DNA of 64,000 nucleotides from Thunnus maccoyii (Eukaryota > Chordata > Actinopteri > Scombriformes > Scombridae), in assembly GCF_910596095.1 (NCBI RefSeq), contig NC_056550.1, positions 11,158,501 to 11,222,500 on the forward strand. Direction: 5' to 3'. Numbering within the stretch: the first letter of the stretch is position 1; every line of letters starts with the position of its first letter. A program made the position numbers and the translations under genes. The notes under the pieces were generated by a model that was given only the letters and a program-made list of their open reading frames with translations, made no database searches and was not told the origin of the DNA. Shown in pieces: positions 1 through 11,193 of this stretch.

Positions 1-80
1 AATGGAATATAATATCCATATTTTTTTATTAGTCTATAATCACCTGAAATTAAGAATCGTTGTGTTTTCGTTAGCTTAGA

Positions 81-353
81 ATGAGCCCTTTACATCTACA
101 TAGGGAACGGGTCTTCTTCCACGGAGCCCACTATGTTGCACCACCATGTTTCTACAGTAGCCCAGAACGGACAAACCAAACACTCTCTACAACGCTCTAC
201 AGAGGGCCTCTCTTGTTTTTCGAGAGTTTTGCGGCCACTGTAGGTTCTCCTACATGTTTGAATGGGAGGGGTCATGGCTAGGGGTATTCAGTTTGTTGCA
301 ATCTGCAACCTTACTGCTAGATGCCACTAAATCCTACACACTGGTCCTTTAAG
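81..353. repeat. Teleost interspersed repeat fragment
   Basis: The segment around CATCTACATAGGGAACGGG, the Cys/Pro-coding-like middle and the end ACACACTGGTCCTTTAA are familiar from a repeat found in many fish genomes. The open frame over 81-281 belongs to this repeat, not to a gene. The end has a TTAA-type terminus (TTAA about 348-351). Confidence 0.55.
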
Positions 354-401
354 TCTGTTTTGAAACTCAACTTGGGGGTGAAGTGCTTTCAGCTAAATTC
401 T

Positions 402-450
402 AACATCAGCATGCTAACATTCACAGTGACAATGCTAACATGCTGATGTT
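402..450. repeat. Palindromic repeat fragment (GCTAACAT family)
   Basis: AACATCAGCATG (402-413) is perfectly inverted at CATGCTGATGTT (439-450), and the arms extend to 20 bp with two mismatches. The GCATGCTAACATT motif is common in teleost intergenic repeats. Confidence 0.6.
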
Positions 451-470
451 AATATTTACAATTTTTAATT

Positions 471-2982
471 ACTTAGTTTACTTCATTTAGTTAGCACTAA
501 TTCCAAAGTACAATCTAAGTATGTGTTTAAACCACATGAAAATTTTCTTTCTAAAATGAGATGCATGCTGTTAAAAAAAATCACATGGTCTGACTTTTGC
601 TGGCATAAATGTGAATCTCGCTGTTAAATATTATTGAAGCTGAACTGTCTTGAGCCTTTTACTTATGAATAGTAACATTTCAGAGAATGTCATCATCTTG
701 TGACTGAACATCAGAAATCAGCATCAGGTAACATTTTTGCCCCCAAATGAATGTCTAGCATTTTGAAATAAAGTCAGTGATGTGTTTTTAATAGATAGAA
801 TAGAATATATTCATGGTGTATCCATAGGTTTAAAATGTAGAGGCGGAGCTACTAGAGGGATTAACCTGAATTTTTCTTTTTTCCCCATGCCTCTATTCAA
901 CCTGCAGCTCTAATCCCCTCCCTGCTCATCACCATCTGTCCTGTAATTTCACCTCTACTGCCCCACTCTTTTTCTCCTTCTTTTTCTGTCTCTTTTTGTG
1001 TATCTCTCCCATTTTAACCTCCCACATTATTGGCTAAACTAGACACAAGCAGACTAGGACAGGTGGGATATTTTCAGACTCAGCTGCACCCTCCCTCTGA
1101 GTGTGTGTTTGTGTGTCCAAGAGTATAGAACATCCTCAGCTCAGGCCATGCAGTGAACCCCCTGAGCCTACAGAGGAAGACAGAGAGTGCACACTTACCT
1201 CAACATAGAGGGAGTTCAGTAAATGTCAAACCCTCAGAGAGAAGTGCTGAGAGGGCTCTCAACCAGGTAGCTCATTATTTCCTGCGTAGGCTCTAATTAA
1301 AGAGGTATAGCATATATCACATCACAGCCTGCATAGAGGCTGGACAAAAGGCCACAATCTGAATTGGTGGATGATCGTTAAAGAAGCAGTTACTGTAAGG
1401 TCTGAGAGATGACAGTACATAAACCCTGCTATTCACTGACCTGTCACCACCTCTCTGTCACCTGCTGTGCGTCTGAACTGAGGACTCCAGATGTATGAAT
1501 AGAGAGCATCTACAATGTGAGTGTGTAGCGGATTTGTCAGGCAATGTAAGGAAATCAAGTTAAATATTTGGTTAAGTCACTTTCTTTACTGAAAGTCACA
1601 AAGTGTCGTAAGCAGGCTCAATGGCCAACCTTATATTATTTGGGGCTTTACATGCGTTTTCTGTTTTGTGCCCCTGTCCACTTCTTCTATCTTGCACTTC
1701 TTTGTGGTTTTCCTCATATTTTCTTACAATAAATGTGTGAAAATGTGCATCACTAAAATAGAGGTTTCTCTGTTTTAGTAGGTTTTCAGATTAAGGCCTT
1801 GGAGTGGTTTGATTGTTTTCTGCAGCATAAATCAGTTTCAGTTTTGATCAATAATTTTTCCTCCTCCTCTGCTACAACCTCTTTTGTGGTGTACCTCACG
1901 GGTCCATTTTAGGCCCTTTTTTGTTTACATTATGCTTCCGCTGGGTTCTGTTCTTAGAAACTATAACATCCCTTATCATTGCTGCACTGAAGACATACAG
2001 CTATATATCCTCTCACACATGACACACATGATCTTCAGTTGTTTTTAAATTGTCTTAATCAGGAGTTTCCAACCCCTGGGCTGTGGACTAGTACCAGGCC
2101 TTGGAACATTTGCTACATGGCCACAAGGAAACCATACAATTCAGCAAAAAAAAGCTGAGTAATAATTATATAACTTCTTATATAACTTCTTAGGCTATAT
2201 TTGGAGTAAATACCTTAAACTTTCACTTTTTTTCTCATCACCCTCTGTCATGTCAAGCCACCTTCTTTTTCTCATACACACTGTCTCACTCTCTTGTGTG
2301 CTCTCTCTCTCTATCTGTACCAAGTAGTATTGGAAGGATAAATAGAGACAGATCGTGCCCGAACCAAAACTTAAATGATTAGTGAACAGGAATCTTCCGG
2401 TGTCTGTCTTGCTGCATTGGAAAACAATTTAATATTGTCTGGTACAGTTGTTAATCTGTTATTTTCATTTTAATTATTCAATTGTATTTTAAATTGCTCT
2501 TTTAAACACTTTGGTCAACACAGTGTGGTACTACTCAGGTAGCAAGAGGACAAAATTCAGAGGAGGAGGAACAAAAGAAGACCGTCTGGTACTGTAAGCT
2601 TTAAACAGGACTTCCTGGTTTGCTATCTTTTCAACAGAAACTTACAGTAACACAACCACACCAACAAAGCCACTTGCGTCTTTTGGCTGCAGTAATGTTG
2701 TTGGTCTGAATGTGCCTCATATGAGGTTCTGCTAGAGTTATTCTGCACCTACTGTACCTGTAGTATGGTAGTGTTTTGTAGAGACCATCATCACCATAAA
2801 GCACCTAATACGACCTCAGTTTACATTTAGCTGACTTCCTGTTGCTGCGAAAATTGTGACTGTTGTCTGTCAGAAGCAAATATGGTGATAGTGTGATGTT
2901 ATTGTGACAAAGTGTGTGGAGATTACTAAATGTTTCCCATTTCGACAGTCAATACTGGTTTTGTCAAGAGTTGGATGGGGCC
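471..2982. other. Intergenic, no gene seen
   Basis: No open frame of note and no splice-flanked coding segment. There is a short tandem duplication (TATATAACTTCT twice, about 2169-2192) and polypyrimidine tracts near 950-1010 and 2270-2320. Confidence 0.6.
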
Positions 2983-3272
2983 TTGTGGTTTTAGGGGGCT
3001 ATGTGCTGGGCTATTTCTCAGCTGGATAAGTCAGTCAGTTCCTGGTGTCTCTGCTTGTTGCCTGGCAACCCTTATAACCTTGTAAAAACCACAACATGTA
3101 ATTTTTTCATTTTGGTTTTCACACAGATTAAACAAACAAGAGATAAGCCTAAGAGGTGTTGGTAGGTAAACTTTGTTACCTTTGGACGGAGCCAGGCTAG
3201 TGGTTTCCCTCTGTTTCCAGTCTTTGTGCTAAGCTAAGCTAACCAGCTACTGGCTTGTAGTTTCATATTTAC
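2983..3272 (+). repeat. Palindromic teleost repeat (GCTAAGCTAAGCTAA family), right half
   Basis: The run from the GTGGTTTTAGGGGGCTATGTG region through GGTTGCCTGGCAACC-like DNA, ACCTTTGGACGGAGCCAGGC and TGCTAAGCTAAGCTAACC to GTAGTTTCATATTTACC matches the right half of a long-palindrome repeat whose fuller copy is at 6379-6868. Further terminal pieces are at 10609 and 33781. Confidence 0.7.
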
Positions 3273-6200
3273 CATTTTCACGTGTGCCCCTGCAAGACAG
3301 TGCATCACAGACATACAGCAGTATGAAAAATAACATCTTAAAACAGTAGGATCAAAAATCCTAAAGTTATAGGCCATGATGCAATTTTGCCCCCTTTCAT
3401 GGCTTTATCCTCATGAAACATTACTGACACATGGCGCACATGCACACACAGACACGTGTGCTGTAGTTTCCCTGGAAAGCAGATAAGAAATCTCTGTTGT
3501 GGTCTTGGCCGGGGCAGTTGATATGACTTTGAACTCAGGGATCTTCTCTGTCCTCCTCCTGATGCATGTGGAGCCCAGAGGCCTGATTCTCACTGCTATG
3601 AATTCATGAATAACAACAATTCGCAGGCTCTCTGACATACAAAGTGTGATCAGATCGGCATATCCATGACCTTCCATCGCGGCTGAGGAAGGCAAGGCTA
3701 AAAGGAGGAGAGGGAAAAGAGAAAAAGCTGGGATGGGGTGAAGATCAAAGCAAATGGAGCAGCAAGACAAAGGCATCTGATCAGAAGACTGTTAGATTCA
3801 GTTAGATGCAGGTTGATGCCGGGTTTTTATACTTCATCCAATGATGTATAGCACATAATATCAGTATGTTTCCCCAGTAGACACTCATACAGAATAAACC
3901 CCCCACTGACACAACAGTTCCCTCACTGTATTCAAGTGCCTTCACATGCAACTCAGTGTGAATATTTTTCTGAATATAGCTGGAGGCCATGAGGGGGTTT
4001 TGCATAGCAATAGCGCACAGTGAAACACAGAGGAGCCTCTTGTCAACTGGCTTTCAAACACACATCCATCATCTCCCCTGAGAGTGTCAAATTAGCAGTA
4101 AGCTTAACAGGTGGCTTGCCAGCAGATATCAAGGAGCTAGCAGGAGAGAGATTGAGGTCATGTTTGTTTAATTGCCTCAGGGGTCAAGTACCAGATGGAT
4201 TTGACTTCTTATTCCTCTGATGCAGGAGAAAGTTCAGCAACAGTGACATGTTGTAGTGTTAATGGGCAATTAAAGCTGCGTGTGAAGTTTAAAAATGGGG
4301 TGAAAGTAAAATTGGATATTTGATTTGGAATCTTCTGCCTTTATTTTTTACCAATTATACTCCCACCTTTAGGCATCAAAAATGCAATGAAAACAGTGTT
4401 GTTGACTGTCTGTTAATGAGTGTGAATATTATTAGTAGAAATCTACATTATAAAAAGCAAAGCTCACCAAGATCTGAGTCTGTATTTGATTAGAAAATAT
4501 TGAATTATCCGATACAGAAGCTAATGTTAAGCACCAGAAAGAGTAAGATAACACATGCGAGATCAGCCCATCCTCACAAGATAAATGACGGTATAGGTCT
4601 AAAATTCAGCTGGCAAAAATGACCTATAGTTACATTTATGCCGTCTAGCGGCCATAGTAACTATGACCCAGGGAGGTGACGTAGTTCAGATGACGTCAAT
4701 ATAAGGTGACAAAAGATAGTTAGATGACAAAAAGTGGACTTAGCAGCAGGAGACCAGTGTCATGTTACCGCAAGTGTCATGTTTTTAACCATAAGTCGGA
4801 ACATTTTTTTGATTGATTTTTGATTGTTGTGGTGTTTACTGTTGCCATGATGACGAAGGTTGCATTATTTTAAGGAAGTAGAAACCACATTTCAAGTGAT
4901 CATTTTAACCCAAACCATGATCTTCCCCTAACAATAAGAAAGTAGTGATGTAATCATTCAGATTTTAACTGCTAAATATCAACCATGTTTGAAATTATCA
5001 AGGCAGCCCTGCTGAGTCTGTGAGCAGTTCTGGAGGTTTGAGATTGGATCTGTAAACCCCTCACATTACCAAATAATCTGGGCCAAACATTGGCACCAAC
5101 CAAGGTCCCAGATCAGATTTCTCCTCCGATTGTACAGCAACTGCCTGTCAGCAGCAGCTCCTGGGGAGCTGAGAGGGAACGCAGGGGGTTCTTGGATGAC
5201 ACACATCTGACACGTGTCTTGGAGTCGCTTCTAAAGATGCTTTCTATGTGTACTGGCCATACGTCACAATCAGCTCCAAATTTTGCAGCAGTATGAATGT
5301 TGATGCATTTGCTTACTGATGTACATAGTAAAATGCATTTGAATAGTGATGCAATCTGTCTGCTTAGGAAAAAAATGAACAAACCACATAGTCAGGGACT
5401 AGGAAACTATGAACTCAACTGAATGAAATGAATGAAACCAGCATAGTAATGCATAATTTCCATTTCTAGTCTCTCTTTAATCAGTAACATTATTTTCTCT
5501 CTGAAGAAATCCATGTGTTTTCAGAAAACTCACTTTATCTTGTTCTAACTAAGAATAGTTTCCCCCTTTTTTCAGATCCATTGATCCTGGTCCCAGTACA
5601 GAGAACACAAGAAACAGAGCAGTAAAATATAACCCACAGGATTGAACATCAACTACGTGCTTTGTAAATTTACATGTCTGACCTATCTCTAACAATAGTC
5701 ACAATCGAGTTGAAAGAGGCAAAGAGAGGGATCATAAACATAATCCCCATGCAATATATCACATTTCACATGTATTATCATATATTGTATCTGTATTTTT
5801 CATGTAAGGATATAATGATACATATTGCAATATTGTTTTCCTTTGGTCCTACATTAAATGTTATGGTAGATGCAAACATAATGTCCAGAGGATACAGCAT
5901 AATGGCATTCTGGCTTCGGAAAGTCTCATCTTTCCTGTTTTTTCCGTTGTGTAAATTGGATCCAGTAATCGCCTCAGGCAGCAAATGAGATGATTTAGGC
6001 AGTCATTTGTGGAAGACAACTTTGAGGTCAATGGAGTCCATCCATTCATTTGCATTTACTTCTGTTTTTCTCTGGTCCTGAATTGTGCCAACCAAGTATT
6101 TTCTCACATTCAGATTTCCCTCACCATCTGTCAGAATTTGATACCTTCAGTAACATCCTATTAGAGAGAGATATTTCTCTCTGCTTCACACCATTTTACA

Positions 6201-6378
6201 ATGATTTCACTTCCAGTGGTATTAACAGGCAGCCACTACCTATCCACAGTATCATCTCCTATTTTTTCTTTTTCTTTTTTTTCTTTCTTTGCAACCTTAT
6301 TCAGCTACAGATTCATCATTCCACATGAATATACGCCTAGTATGAATTCTAAAGAAAAAGTTTAACATAATTGAATTC
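3273..6378. other. Intergenic, no gene seen
   Basis: Several short open frames (3411-3776 minus, 4020-4220 plus, 5090-5296 plus and others) overlap on both strands, lack family resemblance and have no convincing splice context. I treat them as chance. A T-rich run with C interruptions lies near 6259-6290. Confidence 0.6.
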
Positions 6379-6868
6379 AGTATGAAGCTACAGCCAGTAG
6401 TGGGTTAGATTAGCTTAGCTTAGCACAAATGCTAGAAACGGTTTGCCCGGCTCTATACAAAAGGTAACAAAATCCACCTACCAGCACCTCTCAGGCTCAC
6501 TAATGAAGACTATATATGTCATTTGTTTAATCCGTAAAAAATCTATTTGTAAAATTGAAAAGTTGTGGTTTTATAAACACAGTGCCTTTAGGCAATCTTG
6601 TCATCACAGTGAGGTTGCCAGGTTAGCATAACCTCCTGTAAAACCACAGCGTTACATTATTACACTTACAGATTAAAGAATTGAGACATAAGGTGTTAAT
6701 TAGTGAACTTAAGAGATGTTGGTAGGCAGATTTTTGTTACTGTTGGATAGAGCCAGGCTAGCTATTTTCAGTTGTTTATGCTAAGCTAAGCTAATCATTT
6801 CCTAGCTGTAGCCTTATAATTAACAAACAGATATGAGAGTGGTATCTATCTCGCAAGAATTATCTGTC
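6379..6868. repeat. Palindromic teleost repeat, near-complete copy
   Basis: The left arm (TAGCTTAGCTTAGCACAAA, then GGTAACAAAATCCACCTACC) is the inverse of the right arm (GGTAGGCAGATTTTTGTTAC, then GTTTATGCTAAGCTAAGC). The centre near 6580-6650 includes TTGTGGTTTTATAAACAC on one side and CCTGTAAAACCACAGC on the other. Read as RNA it would fold into a hairpin of about 200-bp arms. The outer left terminus is missing compared with the fragments at 10609 and 33781. Confidence 0.75.
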
Positions 6869-6899
6869 TGAATACTCACAAAAAACTTAGTGGTGGTCA

Positions 6900-7030
6900 T
6901 GATAATGGAATATATATAAAAGGAAGATGACCACACACTAAGCTCCAATTATTTTATTATATAACCAGCGTTTCGTCCACACCTTGTTTTTCTCAAGGCA
7001 ATTTCAATACAAGCACCTTGTACTAATTCA
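6900..7030 (-). mobile_element. Retroposon 3' tail of the CGAAACG type
   Basis: Read on the minus strand: CCTTGAGAAAAACAAGGTGT, then GGACGAAACGCTGG, an A-rich stretch with AATAAAATAATTGGAGC, then GTGTGTGGTCATCTTCC. This stem plus GAAACG plus A-rich tail layout recurs at the ends of many teleost retroposons. A paralogous design is at 8870-8930 on the plus strand. Confidence 0.55.
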
Positions 7031-8805
7031 TAATCAGTGACATCATCAACAAGTTACAAGCATACATCTGAGTTCATCACAATCACTGAACAATAGAGAA
7101 AGTTAAGAGAACATCAACATTTTATTCCACATATATATTTTTGACAAAAGACACATAAAGACTATAACTATTGTTTTGGCCCTAAAATGTTCAGATGTCT
7201 CAATAACTCAGCTTAAAGAGGACAATCTAAATGCAATGGCTACATAGAAATGGACACATGGGCCTGTATTCAGTTAGCCATTACAAAAAATGTATTGTTA
7301 GAGGCTCAAGCTATAAAACTGAATAATATAAAGATATAAAATATAATATAAACAAAGATCATTTAAAAGATCATTTCAGCTTTCAGAATGTTAATTCTAA
7401 TATTTAATATATTTAATCAATATCAGAACTGAAATGCTCTTTATGGTCTCCAAATGTACATTTCTAAATATTTACTATATTTATTTCACACTTTTCTGAT
7501 GTTGTAACTGGACTTGATTTGATTCTACAAAACTTCAAACAAATCCATTTCAAAAATATGATACAGCAACCAACCAATCATTTTTATTAGAGTGAGAGGC
7601 GTGTCAAGTTTTGGATTTGTGGACATACACTGTAGGTGTTTTTCACAGATTTCGTAATGGTAATGTGGGGATTAGAGGAAGGTGATTGTGGGGTCAGAGT
7701 CAACCACAGTGCAGCAACCTCATAATTCCCAGTTGCACCTTCCCTTGCTTTTATAATAGTGGACCATTACCGTTATGAAGCTGGATCTTTACTTGTCATT
7801 CTATTTCTCCTGTTATTAAATTTAGCTATTGCATTATGCATGCGGGGGAATATTACTGCAGTCTGTATTAGATTGTTGAGGAGGTTGCCCTTGCTTGGGA
7901 TTGCTTGAAGGGTTTTCTCCTTCAGTCACTGAGCCTGTGAACCAAACCATCGTACAATAACTCAAGTCTGTGGCTTTAACATTACAAGATGTGTTTCCAA
8001 CACGACTCCCTGCAGCTCCCTGTTCACAATTACCATTTATGACTCTTTCAAGCTACCAGGCCATTTCTCATGAACTTACATAGTTGTAGTGTCAGACCCT
8101 GCTTCAGCTGCAAGATCAGGCGTCCCTGCTACTGCTGCTTGTGGTAGTGATACATATTTCACTTTTTCTTTTTACAATTTCTAAAATATTTCGTTCAAGT
8201 TCTGACTAATGGAAGTCTATTTCAAGGCTTAATTTGTAAGATGAATATATTTGTGGTACATTAATTATGTTAAGTGTATGTAATCAAAACACTACTCTCT
8301 CTTTCACAAACTGAAAGATATATAAGAGAAAGTATTTATACTGGACTATGCACTATGCGTCAGATTCCTTTCAGTGACATTTTGTTTGGCCTCTGGCTTG
8401 TCTATACCACTGATGTTACTCTTGATTCCCACAAAATAGAGATGGCAGGGTGCATTTTTAGCAGTTTTAGGAGCCTTTTTATAATTGTTTTGAAGAATTT
8501 TGGGCACTGCTTTGATCTCCAGGCGCCTCACTTTTATCCATCCAGCACGCCTTGCAATTACTAGAGAAGTGCTCCAAGCACCCAAAGTTGAAACCTTTCC
8601 AGTTCTGAGCACAAAGCTGCAGATTTATATCTGATGTCCAACCTTAAGAAATTAAAGGTGGGTTTTGCCCTCCACAGTTTTGCTTTGAACACAGAAAATA
8701 AAAAAGATGATGTTCTTTTTCAATAGTTAGCTGACATAAATTGTATTATTATTATGTATTTGGGTCACATCGGAGTTTAGGGTCACTTGACCATCATGTG
8801 TCTTT
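7031..8805. other. Intergenic, no gene seen
   Basis: Very AT-rich around 7300-7560. The overlapping open frames at 8274-8564 (plus) and 8346-8612 (minus) have no recognisable content. Confidence 0.6.
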
Positions 8806-8841
8806 CCTGTATATATTCCTGTATGTATTCCTGTATATATC
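8806..8841. repeat. Three-unit tandem repeat of about 12 bp
   Basis: TTCCTGTATATA, TTCCTGTATGTA, TTCCTGTATATA follow each other without gaps, with one substitution. Confidence 0.8.
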
Positions 8842-8861
8842 TAAGATGGCATCATGCTATT

Positions 8862-8960
8862 GTCACTTGAGTCTGATGAAGAGTAGGTGTGCTCGAAACG
8901 TCACCTTGGTGCAATAAATGAAAACACTCATATATCTCGTTTTGGGAGTCATTGGAAATA
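8862..8960 (+). mobile_element. Retroposon 3' tail with CTGATGA...CGAAACGTC core
   Basis: CTGATGAAG (about 8873) is followed by a small hairpin (GAG...CTC), then CGAAACGTCACC and AATAAATGAAAACACTC. The pattern is that of teleost retroposon tails, and it resembles the conserved core of a hammerhead ribozyme. Family unassigned; Penelope-like origin is a guess. Confidence 0.45.
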
Positions 8961-9004
8961 GACCCATTCTGTCATTTCCGTATGATGACATGTTGAAAAG
9001 ACAG

Positions 9005-9280
9005 TACCTTTGAAGATATTGCCTTGATTTGACTAATTTGGACAGCTTAAGCCCCATATTAGCTTCAGATAAAATTTTAAATGCATTTTTGCATGAGAGA
9101 AGGGCTGTGGATTTGTCCCCCATCACTTACATTGAACGCACATTTCAAGGGGATCTCATAATGGCCAGTATGAATAGGAGAAATGATAACAGCAAAAAAA
9201 ACAAAAAACAAAATGTGTCAATGTTTGTTTGGGTACCTGACTATTGATTTAGGACACACATTTTTTAACCTATCCTTTAA
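9005..9280 (+). mobile_element. Right half of a TTAA-flanked MITE
   Basis: From ACCTTTGAAGATATTG to CCTATCCTTTAA (TTAA 9277-9280) it parallels the right half of the full element at 23192-23828. Shared blocks include TTTGACTAA..GACAGCT, CATCACTTACATTG and CATTTCAA/GGGG. The open frame 9029-9247 lies inside it and is not a gene. Confidence 0.65.
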
Positions 9281-11193
9281 TATAGATGTCCTATTTGAGT
9301 AGGCCCAGCATGTGGTATAACGATTAGGCCTTACACTCATACATCTATTCATAGTAATCCAGTAGAATAATATGATTTTTCTATGCATGTTCTTTTATCA
9401 GTGTGACTCGGAAATTAGGGATAAAAGCATTTTATTGTCAGATTGCATTTTTATACACATTGTGTTTAATCCTAAATACATGATTGTTTCATCTAACCAC
9501 AATTTAACTGTAATGTATTCATGTTAAATAAGAGATGAACAGTACTTGTATGCAGTTTTTATTTTGCTTTTAATGGAATTCAGCCCCTAAGATATAAGCT
9601 GAGAATCCCTGATTGGGCTTATTGAGCCGTTGGAGAATTCCCTGCGTTTTGTTGTGATAGAAGGGTGAAGGAGAGCAGGGTTTCCGCTGGCACAGCATTA
9701 TTGGATGTGGAGAGTCATGATGAAGACAGAGTCATCTCTTATCCCAAGGACATGTTCACGTTCAAAGCCCTGACCGCACTCCCACCGACTCATGTACTAT
9801 GCTCTAAATCCCTTTTGCCCAGACTACTTTTATGAGTTTGTATTGTTGTTTTTCAGGTACTCTGTCCATTGTTTGTGTTGTTGTAATGAAAGCCTAGAAT
9901 GAGAGCCTGCCTATTTGCATCTTTTGGCCTCAAGTACAGGAAAGAGAAACTGAAAGGGAGTCCTGTGTCATTGATCCTTCATGGATCTGACTCTGCAGGC
10001 AACACAACCTTTGTTGTTATGTAACTAATACATTCCTCCAGCAATCCCAAAGCTGCCTACATCCACATTTACAGACACCTGAAACTCAAAGCTTAACCAT
10101 GCCTGCAGTGTTGGCTGACATGGAACCACAGCAGTGGAGCATGCACCTCCCCCGAGTGTTGAAGAGAGTTTAAATATTCTCCAACACAAACAGACCAGCA
10201 GCCTTTGAGCGAGAAAAAATGTTGCTGTCCTTGTCAGCTAGAGCAGAACAGAGATATGTAACATCTGACTCACTTGTTGATGCACCATTGATGACATTTT
10301 ATAGTTTCTTCATTTTGTTTTATCACCTGTTACATCAATTTAAGATAATCCATAACCTTTATCATTGAACTTGATAATTTTGATTAACAGCTACTGATAA
10401 TTATTCATCATGTTCCCAGCCAGAGTGTCACCACATTATGTTAATCAAATGTGGTTGGGCAAACATCTTTGTTTGTGTGCACAGCACAGTAACATTGATA
10501 CTATGATGCAGCTAATGGTCCACCAATCTCCATCTTATACCAATATCTACAACAACTTTTACCTCTACCACGAGCCACACACAACTGGGTCCATCTATCC
10601 AAAAGCAATAGTTTGACATTTTGGGAAATACACTTATTTGCTTTTTCGCAGAAGAAGATTGATACCACTCTCAATTTTCTCATCTAATTCTATTACAATG
10701 GAAAGAAAATCTGGGCATATCTCTGTAAAGTGCATAGTGGCTGGAGCATGTTGGGTTTTATAATTAACTGTTTAGATAAAGCTTTGGGTTTCATTTTCTT
10801 AACTTGCTCTTAATTATGAATCCTGGCATGTTACTGTAGATTGTGTCTAGCTGCAGAAGAGAAACACATCTGCAAAACAATGGACATCAGATGGTAGCCA
10901 ATGTCACTGCTATACTTCAATAACAAACCAACTGGTTAGATGTTACAGATGCACCTCTTTTAGCTGACAGTTTTGAGCTTCTTTGTTTCTTTGTTTATCT
11001 TTTTTTCCTCTTCAGTGTCTTTCTTTGTCTGTCTTACCTGTCCTCATCTCACACCAAACCCCTGCAGGCCTTATGTAACATCAGACAAGCCCTGTCTATA
11101 TCCTTGCTATTCGTACACACACACCTATCTTTAGGCACAGCACAAGCATGGACATGGTACTGTAGCTCTGCAGGTTTCAAGACCCAAGAAGAT
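9281..11193. other. Intergenic; one repeat terminus at 10609-10684
   Basis: No gene seen. GTTTGACATTTTGGGAAATA to TTGATACCACTCTC (10609-10684) is the outer terminus of the palindromic family at 6379-6868. DNA at about 9590-9720 and 9900-10000 is less AT-rich than its surroundings but shows no coding signal. Confidence 0.55.

Noticed and set aside
7650..7790. Small inverted pair CGTAATGGTAAT / ACCATTACCGTTATG as MITE ends
   Set aside because: Short, imperfect, no target duplication seen.
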